A stretch of DNA of 6,984 bases from Rhizobium sp. Q54. GTDB taxonomy: Bacteria; Pseudomonadota; Alphaproteobacteria; SMXS01. Location of the stretch: NCBI GenBank assembly GCA_945872035.1, contig CAMBYA010000124.1, forward strand, positions 1-6,984, given 5' to 3'. Numbering within the stretch: the stretch's first letter is position 1; every line of letters begins with the position of its first letter. A program made the translations under genes and the position numbers. The notes below the pieces were generated by a model. The model was not told the DNA's origin. It searched no databases and saw only the letters and a program-made list of their open reading frames with translations. This document shows, piece by piece, positions 1 to 6,209 of the stretch.

Positions 1-957
1 CTGCTGCGCTACGTGCACGCCAACGGCGCGTCGTTCTTTTTCATCGTCGTCTATATCCACATCTTCCGCGGTCTGTACTACGGATCGTACAAGGCGCCGC
101 GCGAGCTGCTGTGGATGCTGGGCCTGGTCATCTACCTGCTGATGATGGCGACCGCGTTCATGGGCTACGTGCTGCCGTGGGGCCAGATGAGCTTCTGGGG
201 CGCAACCGTGATCACCAACCTGTTCAGCGCCATTCCGTTGATCGGCCCTGACCTGGTGACGCTGCTGTGGGGCGGCTTCTCGGTCGACAATCCGACCCTG
301 AACCGGTTCTTCAGCCTGCACTTCCTGCTGCCCTTCGTGATCGCCGGCGTGGCCATCCTGCACATCTGGGCGCTGCACATCCCGGGTTCCAACAACCCGC
401 TGGGCATCGACGTGAAGGGTCCGCAGGACCAGATCGACTTCCACCCCTACCACACAGCCAAGGACGCCTTCATGGTGTCCCTGCTGTTGCTGGTGTTCTT
501 CGCGATGGTGTTCTTCGCGCCCAACACGCTGGGCCATCCGGACAACTACATCCAGGCCGATCCGCTGGTGACGCCGGCGCACATCGTGCCCGAATGGTAC
601 TATCTGCCGTTCTACGCCATCCTGCGCTCGATCCCGGACAAGCTGCTCGGCGTCATCGCCATGTTCGCGGCCATCCTGATCCTGTTCGCGCTGCCGTGGC
701 TCGACCGGTCGAAGGTCCGGTCCGGCACGTTCCGGCCGATCTTCAAGCAGTTCTACTGGCTGCTGGTGATCGACGTGATCGTGCTCGGTGTGGTTGGCGC
801 CAAGCCGGCGGAAGGCGTCTGGCTGATTGTCGGCCGCATCGCGACCGCCTACTACTTCTTCCACTTCCTGATCCTGCTTCCGATCCTGAGCAAGGTGGAG
901 AAAACGCGTCCGCTGCCTGAGAGCATCTCCCAGGCCGTGCTGGCCAAACACGCCTGA
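1..957 (+). CDS. petB: Cytochrome b of the bc1 complex (5' partial)
   Basis: This is the membrane subunit of ubiquinol:cytochrome c oxidoreductase (complex III), which carries both b haems and the two quinone sites. The frame is open from the first base, so the start is upstream; 318 residues are visible and roughly 90-110 are missing compared with alphaproteobacterial homologues. Numbering visible residues, H6 and H20 in helix B (VHANGAS...YIH) and H107 and H121 in helix D are paired 14 apart and match the four haem ligands. GSNNP follows helix D, and PEWY at 197-200 is the quinol-oxidation-site motif. Hydrophobic segments continue to the C-terminus ([29 protein letters not shown]). petC begins 17 bases downstream, and the Rieske gene would be expected just upstream, outside the window. 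Cytochrome b and c1 are separate genes here, not a fused fbcH. The family assignment is certain. Confidence 0.98.
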   Translation: MLRYVHANGASFFFIVVYIHIFRGLYYGSYKAPRELLWMLGLVIYLLMMATAFMGYVLPWGQMSFWGATVITNLFSAIPLIGPDLVTLLWGGFSVDNPTLNRFFSLHFLLPFVIAGVAILHIWALHIPGSNNPLGIDVKGPQDQIDFHPYHTAKDAFMVSLLLLVFFAMVFFAPNTLGHPDNYIQADPLVTPAHIVPEWYYLPFYAILRSIPDKLLGVIAMFAAILILFALPWLDRSKVRSGTFRPIFKQFYWLLVIDVIVLGVVGAKPAEGVWLIVGRIATAYYFFHFLILLPILSKVEKTRPLPESISQAVLAKHA

Positions 958-960
958 GCG

Positions 961-966
961 AGGGGG
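961..966 (+). promoter_or_regulatory. Ribosome binding site of petC
   Basis: AGGGGG lies 8 bases before the ATG at 975, in the 17-base gap after the cytochrome b stop codon. It supports this start for cytochrome c1. Confidence 0.75.
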
Positions 967-974
967 AAGCCATA

Positions 975-1784
975 ATGAACAAGAAGAACATCCTGGCTGG
1001 CATCGTCCTCATCGCGGGCGTCGCCGTGTCCTCCATGGCCTTCGCCGCGTTGAACGGCGAGAAGCCGGTGCATCCGAAGCAGGGGTGGCCGCACGAGAAG
1101 ATCATCGGCGCTCACTATGACCGCCAGTCGGCGCAGCGCGGCTTCCAGGTTTACAAGGAATCCTGCCACTCGTGCCATTCGCTGAACTTCGTGTCGTTCC
1201 GCCAGCTGGAAGGCATCGGCTTCAGCGAACCCGAGATCAAGGCGATCGCCGCCAGCTTCACGGTGATGGGCGAGCCGGACATGGAAACCGGCGACGTCAA
1301 GGAGCGTCCGGGTCAGCCGTTCGACTACATGCCGGCGACCTATGCCAATCCGGCAGCGGCCGCGGCGGCGAACAACGGCGCGATTCCGCCGGATCTTTCG
1401 CTGATGGTCAAGGCGCGCCCCGGCGGAGCCTCCTATGTCTATTCGATCCTTACCGGCTATCGTGAACCTACCGCCGAAGAACTGAAGCACGTTCCGGGGG
1501 GCAAGATTCCGGATGGCGGCCATTTCAATCCCTACAAGCCCGGTCACGTCATCGCCATGCCGCCGCCGCTGATGGACGGCGTGGTGACCTATACGGAAGG
1601 TCAGCCGGCCGCTTCGGTCGAACAGATGGCCTATGACGTGTCCACGTTCCTGGCCTGGGCCGCCGAGCCCAAGCTGGAGCAGCGCAAGAGCATGGGTTTC
1701 CTGGTCGTCGTGTTCCTGCTGATACTCACCGGGTTGCTTTTCTGGTCCTACAAACGCATCTCTAAGCAGGTGCTCGGCCATTAG
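975..1784 (+). CDS. petC: Cytochrome c1 of the bc1 complex
   Basis: This 269-residue protein is the c-type haem subunit that passes electrons from the Rieske protein to soluble cytochrome c at the periplasmic face of the inner membrane. Residues 1-24 form a Sec signal peptide ending MAFA, with cleavage likely before ALNG. CHSCH at 64-68 binds haem covalently, and M195 in IAMPPPL is the expected sixth iron ligand. IPPDLSLMVKAR (137-148) is the conserved c1 stretch in between. A single C-terminal membrane helix (about 241-258) is followed by basic residues, so the haem domain is held outside. The length fits the shorter alphaproteobacterial c1 proteins. The start is supported by a good Shine-Dalgarno and by the signal peptide. 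It is transcribed with cytochrome b, and the next gene follows after 28 bases. Confidence 0.98.
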   Translation: MNKKNILAGIVLIAGVAVSSMAFAALNGEKPVHPKQGWPHEKIIGAHYDRQSAQRGFQVYKESCHSCHSLNFVSFRQLEGIGFSEPEIKAIAASFTVMGEPDMETGDVKERPGQPFDYMPATYANPAAAAAANNGAIPPDLSLMVKARPGGASYVYSILTGYREPTAEELKHVPGGKIPDGGHFNPYKPGHVIAMPPPLMDGVVTYTEGQPAASVEQMAYDVSTFLAWAAEPKLEQRKSMGFLVVVFLLILTGLLFWSYKRISKQVLGH

Positions 1785-1797
1785 AGCCGGGCCCGCC

Positions 1798-1803
1798 AGG
1801 AGA
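1798..1803 (+). promoter_or_regulatory. Ribosome binding site of the secreted protein gene
   Basis: AGGAGA sits 9 bases before GTG 1813 and 12 bases before ATG 1816. It shows that the gene is translated but leaves the choice between the two adjacent start codons open. Confidence 0.6.
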
Positions 1804-1812
1804 CGCCGGACT

Positions 1813-2466
1813 GTGATGAGCCTCAAGCTTTGCGCCATTGTGGCGAGCGCCCTGATCACGTTCGGTCTGGGTGCCGCCGCGCAGCCGATCAGCAAGGCCG
1901 AGGATCTCAAGCCGGATACGCCGTTCGCGGGGTTCCTGAAAAGCCAGAAGCACGCCGAGGCCAGGACTTACGTCGCCGTGCGCGAGGACAAGTCCGTCGG
2001 CCGCGAGTGCAAGGACAACTACACGATGGGCAATTACGCCATTAAGATCATGGTGCCCATCGAGATGGATGCCGGCGCAACCATCCCCAAGGCCGGCCGG
2101 TGGCTGGGGCGCTTCCAGGTCACCCGTTGCGGCCGCCAGTCGCTGTTCAACGCCATCTTCACCGCTACCGACAAGGGCCTTCAGGTGATGCCGGCCGCGC
2201 CGGGCGAAACTGGTCAGGACCTGCAGCTCGTCATCGACCTCAGGCCGCTGATCGTCAAGAAGGCGAAGATCGAGAATTGCGAGTCCCGCGGCCTGCTCGA
2301 TACCGCCAAGGGCGCGCCCGAAGGCTATGAGCCCAAGGTCGCGGACGGCGACTATGAGACGTGGACCGTCAGCGGCTGCGGCAAGGACGTGGACCTCGTC
2401 CTGCTGTTCAGCAAGACTCCCGACAACAAGGTCGGGGTTCAGGTCGAAAAGCAGATTCCGCGCTGA
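1813..2466 (+). CDS. Secreted four-cysteine protein, function unknown
   Basis: I do not recognise this 217-residue protein. Residues 1-23 look like a signal peptide (hydrophobic core, then GAAA before QP), so it is probably periplasmic. The mature part has four cysteines (C66, C106, C156, C189) and looks like two related halves. FQVTRCGR (101-108) resembles WTVSGCGK (184-191); each is followed by a strand-like hydrophobic run and FTATDKG or FSKTPDN, and each is preceded by another cysteine 33-40 residues earlier. This suggests a duplicated small beta-rich domain with one disulphide per half. The gene has no membrane helix after the signal and no visible catalytic motif. AGGAGA (1798-1803) precedes a GTG at 1813 and an ATG at 1816; the GTG has the better spacing but either could be used. 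Its place in the bc1 operon might suggest a link to the complex, but nothing in the sequence proves it. Confidence 0.85.
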   Translation: MMSLKLCAIVASALITFGLGAAAQPISKAEDLKPDTPFAGFLKSQKHAEARTYVAVREDKSVGRECKDNYTMGNYAIKIMVPIEMDAGATIPKAGRWLGRFQVTRCGRQSLFNAIFTATDKGLQVMPAAPGETGQDLQLVIDLRPLIVKKAKIENCESRGLLDTAKGAPEGYEPKVADGDYETWTVSGCGKDVDLVLLFSKTPDNKVGVQVEKQIPR

Positions 2467-2486
2467 CAGGCATTCTGGGGGACGTC

Positions 2487-3368
<882 letters not shown>

Positions 3369-3370
3369 CG

Positions 3371-3901
3371 ATGGATTGGGTCAAGTCGCGCATCCGCACC
3401 ATTCCCGACTATCCGAAGCCAGGCATCCTGTTCCGCGACATCACCACTCTGTTGGGCGATGCCCAAGGGTTCCGCAAGGCGGTCGACGAGATGGTGCAGC
3501 CCTACGCGGGCAGCGGCATCGACAGGGTGGCGGGCATCGACGCCCGCGGTTTCATCCTGGGCGGCGCCGTCGCGCACCAGCTTTCGGTTGGTTTCGTCCC
3601 GATCCGCAAGAAGGGCAAGCTGCCCTGGCAGACCTTCGGCCAGGACTATGAGCTGGAATACGGCTTCGACACGCTGGAGATACACCAGGACGCCGTGATG
3701 AAAGGCCACCGCGTGCTGATCGTCGACGACCTGATCGCCACCGGCGGCACCGCCGAGGCGGCGGTGAAGCTGCTGCAGCGGATCGGCGCGACAGTCGTCG
3801 GCTGCAGCTTCGTGATCGACCTGCCGGAACTGGGCGGTGCGAAGAAGCTGGAAGCGCTGGGCGTGCCAGTAAAGGCGCTGTGCGCGTTCGAGGGGCACTG
3901 A
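3371..3901 (+). CDS. apt: Adenine phosphoribosyltransferase
   Basis: This cytoplasmic enzyme makes AMP from adenine and PRPP. The 176-residue protein matches the usual bacterial Apt length. [15 protein letters not shown] (11-25) is the conserved N-terminal stretch, [11 protein letters not shown] carries the substrate-binding arginine region, and RKKGKLPW is the flexible loop. [13 protein letters not shown] (115-127) is the PRPP-binding motif with the acidic pair D119-D120. The open frame extends upstream into mtnP, but ATG 3371 has a strong Shine-Dalgarno and gives the standard N-terminus. The gene follows the mtnP stop by 2 bases, so its most direct source of adenine is MtnP. It appears to be the last gene of the bc1 operon, although no clear terminator follows. 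Confidence 0.97.
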   Translation: MDWVKSRIRTIPDYPKPGILFRDITTLLGDAQGFRKAVDEMVQPYAGSGIDRVAGIDARGFILGGAVAHQLSVGFVPIRKKGKLPWQTFGQDYELEYGFDTLEIHQDAVMKGHRVLIVDDLIATGGTAEAAVKLLQRIGATVVGCSFVIDLPELGGAKKLEALGVPVKALCAFEGH

Positions 3902-3909
3902 GCGGGTCT

Positions 3910-3938
3910 TTGGCAAACTTTGCCATCAATGCTATGTT
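3910..3938 (+). promoter_or_regulatory. Probable sigma-70-type promoter of the toxin-antitoxin pair
   Basis: TTGGCA (3910-3915) and TATGTT (3933-3938) are separated by exactly 17 bases and match the -35 and -10 consensus at 5 and 4 of 6 positions. Transcription would start near 3945, just before the antitoxin ribosome binding site. This is the only promoter-like pair I found in the plus-strand gaps. Confidence 0.5.
3911..3925 (+). repeat. Perfect inverted repeat, probable antitoxin operator
   Basis: TGGCAAA and TTTGCCA are exact inverted arms around a central C. The repeat overlaps the -35 box of the candidate promoter, where a ribbon-helix-helix repressor such as the ParD protein encoded just downstream would block transcription. 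It could form only a 5-base stem with a 5-base loop and has no T-run after it, so an operator is more likely than a terminator for apt. Binding by ParD is inferred. Confidence 0.55.
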
Positions 3939-3951
3939 GGCCTGGTTTGAT

Positions 3952-3957
3952 GGAGAT
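3952..3957 (+). promoter_or_regulatory. Ribosome binding site of the antitoxin gene
   Basis: GGAGAT sits 5 bases before the ATG at 3963 (7 from the GGAG core) and supports that start. Confidence 0.65.
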
Positions 3958-3962
3958 CGATC

Positions 3963-4268
3963 ATGGCGACCATGAATGTTTCGCTGCCCGACCCCATGAG
4001 GGAATGGGTCGACGAGCGGGTGAAATCCGGCCATTACGGCAACGCCAGCGAATATGTGCGCGACCTGATCCGCGAGGATCAGCGCAACGAGGAATGGCGC
4101 CAATATGTGATCCGTGAACTGGAGGAGGGCGAGGCCGACCTGCGTGAAGGGCGCTATACTGTTTTGAATTCACGGGAAGAACAGAAGCAATTTTTTAACG
4201 AGATAGTCGAGAACGCCGTCAATGAAGCAGCTCAGGCTGTCCCGGCGGGCAAAAAGGCATCTGGCTGA
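3963..4268 (+). CDS. parD: ParD-type ribbon-helix-helix antitoxin
   Basis: This 101-residue protein is the antitoxin of a type II pair: its N-terminal half dimerises and binds operator DNA, and its C-terminal half wraps and neutralises the toxin. MNVSLPDPMREWVDERV (4-20) is the beta strand and first helix of the ribbon-helix-helix fold. GHYGNASEYVRDLIRED (23-39) is the turn and second helix typical of the ParD/CC2985 family. An acidic helical tract (RELEEGEADLREGRY) follows, and the tail is poorly conserved. The expected regulation is repression of its own promoter through the palindrome at 3911-3925. The last 47 bases overlap the toxin gene in another frame, and the 3' part is richer in A and T than the neighbouring genes. 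The family assignment is firm; the exact toxin specificity is not visible here. Confidence 0.92.
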   Translation: MATMNVSLPDPMREWVDERVKSGHYGNASEYVRDLIREDQRNEEWRQYVIRELEEGEADLREGRYTVLNSREEQKQFFNEIVENAVNEAAQAVPAGKKASG

Positions 4269-4512
4269 CATTGCAGCCCATACTCTTTCAGTGTGGGGCG
4301 CCGCGCAGGCGGTCCGCTACATGAACACGTTGGACGATACGGTCTTCATGCTCCGGCATGATCCACATGCGGGAGTCCGATGTCCCGATATCAGGCGCGG
4401 CTGTCGGGCGTTTCCCTCGGGCGAGCACGTCATTTTCTATCGGCTGCGCGGCAATACCCTGCAAGTCGTAGGCATTCTTCACGAGAAAATGGATCCAAGG
4501 CGTCACCTCTGA
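4222..4512 (+). CDS. parE: ParE-type toxin of the RelE/ParE superfamily
   Basis: This small basic protein (96 residues) is the toxin partner of the upstream antitoxin. Studied ParE toxins inhibit DNA gyrase; that role is inferred from family only. The family pattern runs from LSRRAKRHLADI (6-17) through SVWGAAQAVRY, GVRCPDIRRGCR (51-62) and HVIFYR (69-74) to ILHEKMDPRRHL (85-96). Position 84, just before ILH, is Gly where I expect Arg in many relatives (usually VVRILH). The start is well fixed: the toxin frame is closed by TAG at 4204-4206, and ATG 4222 is the first start after it, with a modest GAGAA ribosome site at 4209-4213. The 47-base overlap with the antitoxin gene suggests coupled translation. 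It ends 9 bases from the stop of the convergent transpeptidase gene. Confidence 0.92.
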   Translation: MKQLRLSRRAKRHLADIAAHTLSVWGAAQAVRYMNTLDDTVFMLRHDPHAGVRCPDIRRGCRAFPSGEHVIFYRLRGNTLQVVGILHEKMDPRRHL

Positions 4513-4521
4513 CCCTGCCTA

Positions 4522-5049
4522 TCACGGCCTGATCTCGATTGGCGTGCCGTCCTTCACGTTCAGCCAGATTTCCTCGATCGTCTCGTTGGTCACGGCGATG
4601 CAGCCGTCGGTCCAGTCGCGCTTCAGCATATAGTCGGCGAATGCCCCGAGGCCGTTTGGCAGGCCGTGCACCATGATGTCGCCGCCTGGATTCACACCTC
4701 GCCGTGCGGCCGACTCTCGGTCCGCCAAGTCCGGATAGGAGACGTGAAGCGACAGGTGGAACTTGCTGTTGGGATTGCGCCAATCCAGTACATAAAGGCC
4801 CTCAGGTGTGCGGCGGTCGCCCTGCTGCTGCTTGTGGCCGAGCGGATTGCCGCCCAGCGAGATGGGATAGCTCTTCACCGCGGTGGCGCCATCATACAGC
4901 GTCAGACGGCGCTTCGCCTTTTCAACCAGTACCCTGTCCACGTCGAAAGCCGACGGGCCTGACGGCGGCGTGCCGGACGTGTCGCGGAGATAGAAAAAGG
5001 CGGCAATGGCAAAGGCCGCTGCGACGCCACAAAGGATGGCTATGCGCAC
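4522..5049 (-). CDS. Membrane-anchored L,D-transpeptidase-family (YkuD) protein
   Basis: The YkuD domain forms or cuts cross-links at meso-diaminopimelate in peptidoglycan, or attaches or detaches proteins there, on the periplasmic side. The protein is 175 residues. Residues 3-20 form one hydrophobic segment (AILCGVAAAFAIAAFFYL) that serves as a signal anchor or uncleaved signal. A YkuD domain covers about 38-175: GDRRTPEG at 77-84, then HG at 128-129 and DGCIAV at 149-153 with the catalytic Cys at 150. The usual SHGC box is replaced by TDGC, as in the YafK-like branch, so H128 would be the catalytic partner. The start is a GTG at 5047-5049, chosen because it gives the complete anchor; no clear Shine-Dalgarno precedes it. 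It follows the hydrolase gene by 11 bases and is probably the last gene of that operon. The exact substrate is not predictable. Confidence 0.9.
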   Translation of the reverse strand: MRIAILCGVAAAFAIAAFFYLRDTSGTPPSGPSAFDVDRVLVEKAKRRLTLYDGATAVKSYPISLGGNPLGHKQQQGDRRTPEGLYVLDWRNPNSKFHLSLHVSYPDLADRESAARRGVNPGGDIMVHGLPNGLGAFADYMLKRDWTDGCIAVTNETIEEIWLNVKDGTPIEIRP

Positions 5050-5060
5050 CCGGCGGCCTA

Positions 5061-5735
5061 TCAGGCCTGCATGTGCCGCTCAAGGAATGCCAGGGTCCGC
5101 TCCTGCGACAGGGCGATGGCGGCCTCGTCGTGGTTGGCGGGGCGGTCGGACCAGAAGCCGTGTTCGGCCTGGTAGATATGGACCTTCACGGCGGGGTGCG
5201 CTTCGGCCGTGGCGCGGACGCCGTCGAGCGGGATGCTCTTGTCGCGCGAGCCGAAGTGCAGCATCACCGGGCACAGCGGCTGCAGGTCGAGATGCTCGGG
5301 GATCAGCCGCCCGTAGAAGCCGACGGCGCAGGCCAGGCCTTCCACCCGCGCGGCGGCGACCCAGGTCAGCGAGCCGCCATAGCAGAAGCCGGTGATGGCC
5401 ACCACCGGTCCTCGCGTCTTGAGGTCGTCGGCGCAGGCCTGGATGTCCAGCATGGGCGTCTCGATGCCCGAGGTGCCGGCCATCTTCACGGCGGCCTGCA
5501 TGTCCTCGGGCGTATAGCCGGTCGTGAAATTCTTCTGGTAGCGATCGAAGACGGCGGGCGCCACGGTCTCGTAGCCCAGTCCGGCGAAGTGCTCGCACAG
5601 TTCCTTGATGTGCGCCGTCACGCCGAAGATCTCCTGGATCAGGATCAGGCCACCCTTGCGCTCGCCCGCGGGCAGCGCCTGGTAGGCGGTGAACTCGTGG
5701 CCGTCGATCGCCCTCAGCGTGATGTCTTTACCCAT
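5061..5735 (-). CDS. Dienelactone hydrolase family protein
   Basis: This 224-residue cytoplasmic alpha/beta hydrolase belongs to the family that opens lactone or ester rings such as dienelactone. Many members outside aromatic degradation clusters have unknown substrates. The catalytic set is intact: C118 is the nucleophile in GFCYGG (116-121), D165 lies in GSRDKSIP, H192 in AEHGF, and E35 in QEIFG is the glutamate that helps activate the cysteine. No signal peptide is present and the length is normal. The ATG at 5733-5735 has a strong ribosome site inside the preceding gene, which it overlaps by 8 bases. The gene ends in tandem in-frame stops, TGA then TAG. Neighbours (a MaoC hydratase, YchF and a transpeptidase) show no aromatic pathway, so a specific dienelactone role should not be assumed. 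Confidence 0.93.
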   Translation of the reverse strand: MGKDITLRAIDGHEFTAYQALPAGERKGGLILIQEIFGVTAHIKELCEHFAGLGYETVAPAVFDRYQKNFTTGYTPEDMQAAVKMAGTSGIETPMLDIQACADDLKTRGPVVAITGFCYGGSLTWVAAARVEGLACAVGFYGRLIPEHLDLQPLCPVMLHFGSRDKSIPLDGVRATAEAHPAVKVHIYQAEHGFWSDRPANHDEAAIALSQERTLAFLERHMQA

Positions 5736-6204
5736 CGCTCTTCTCCCCTGGAAACCTGCGGCCGAATATGGTGACGGCCTGGAACGTCATGGCCAGATCG
5801 CCATGCTGGTTGTGCACCTTGTAGCTGATGTCCACGGAACCGCGATCCGGCTTGCTGCGCGAGACCTTCGCGGACAACACTCTGCCGGTCAGCGTCAGCG
5901 TATCGCCAGGCCGCACCGGCCGGATCCAGCGCAACTGGTCGAGGCCGGGCGAGCCCATGCCCGCGGCGCGCAGGAACAGGCCGTCGCACAGCAGGCGCAT
6001 CATCATGGCGCCGGTATGCCAGCCGCTGGCGATGATGCCGCCGTAGATCGACCGGGCGGCGGCTTCCTCGTCCACATGGAATGATTGCGGATCGAAGCGG
6101 CGGGCGAAGTCGAGCACCTCATCGCGGTCGACGGTGACGCTGCCGAGCGCGATCTCCTGGCCGTCGAAGAAGTCCTCGAAAAAGATCTCGGGTCCGGCGG
6201 CCAT
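5728..6204 (-). CDS. MaoC-like (R)-specific enoyl-CoA hydratase family protein
   Basis: This 158-residue single hot-dog domain protein belongs to the MaoC family, whose members hydrate or dehydrate acyl-CoA thioesters. The hydratase motif is visible: D38 and H43 in FDPQSFHVDEEAA form the expected catalytic pair, followed by YGGIIASGWHTGAMMMRL (54-71), where Gly and Ser residues shape the active site. A C-terminal strand region (LTLTGRVLSAKVSRSKPDRG) completes the fold. The ATG at 6202-6204 is 5 bases after the ychF stop. A GAGAG sequence lies only 2 bases before the ATG, too close to act as a normal ribosome site, so reinitiation by ribosomes finishing ychF is plausible. The substrate is unknown, and the neighbours do not show a complete fatty-acid or polyhydroxyalkanoate pathway. 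Confidence 0.93.
   Translation of the reverse strand: MAAGPEIFFEDFFDGQEIALGSVTVDRDEVLDFARRFDPQSFHVDEEAAARSIYGGIIASGWHTGAMMMRLLCDGLFLRAAGMGSPGLDQLRWIRPVRPGDTLTLTGRVLSAKVSRSKPDRGSVDISYKVHNQHGDLAMTFQAVTIFGRRFPGEKSDG
5741..5748 (-). promoter_or_regulatory. Ribosome binding site of the dienelactone hydrolase gene
   Basis: Read on the minus strand, GGGGAGAA lies 5 bases before the ATG at 5735. It is embedded in the end of the MaoC gene and supports both the start and the 8-base overlap. Confidence 0.75.
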
Positions 6205-6209
6205 GGCTC

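Noticed and set aside
1788..1795. Palindrome CGGGCCCG in the gap after petC as a terminator or operator.
   Set aside because: It is 8 bases long, expected by chance in such GC-rich DNA, cannot form a stable hairpin, and has no T-run.
852..1910. Long minus-strand open frame (352 codons) antisense to cytochrome c1.
   Set aside because: It lies across the verified petC gene and its ends, is rich in Arg, His and Gly as expected from a GC-rich antisense frame, and shows no domain pattern.
2361..2486. An upstream in-frame ATG that would extend mtnP by 42 residues into the preceding gene.
   Set aside because: The extension reads as an off-frame translation of the secreted protein gene, and the conserved enzyme begins right after GTG 2487.
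3911..3925. The palindrome after apt as an intrinsic terminator.
   Set aside because: Allowing a realistic loop leaves only a 5-base stem, and no T-tract follows; its overlap with a -35 box fits an operator better.
4191..4206. T6 run in parD as a slippery site that would fuse the antitoxin and toxin by frameshift.
   Set aside because: The toxin frame is closed by TAG at 4204-4206, between the T-run and the toxin ATG at 4222, so a shift into that frame would stop at once.
4704..5774. Long plus-strand open frame (356 codons) opposite the transpeptidase and hydrolase genes.
   Set aside because: Both genes beneath it have intact catalytic motifs and normal lengths. The plus-strand product is low-complexity and matches no family I know.
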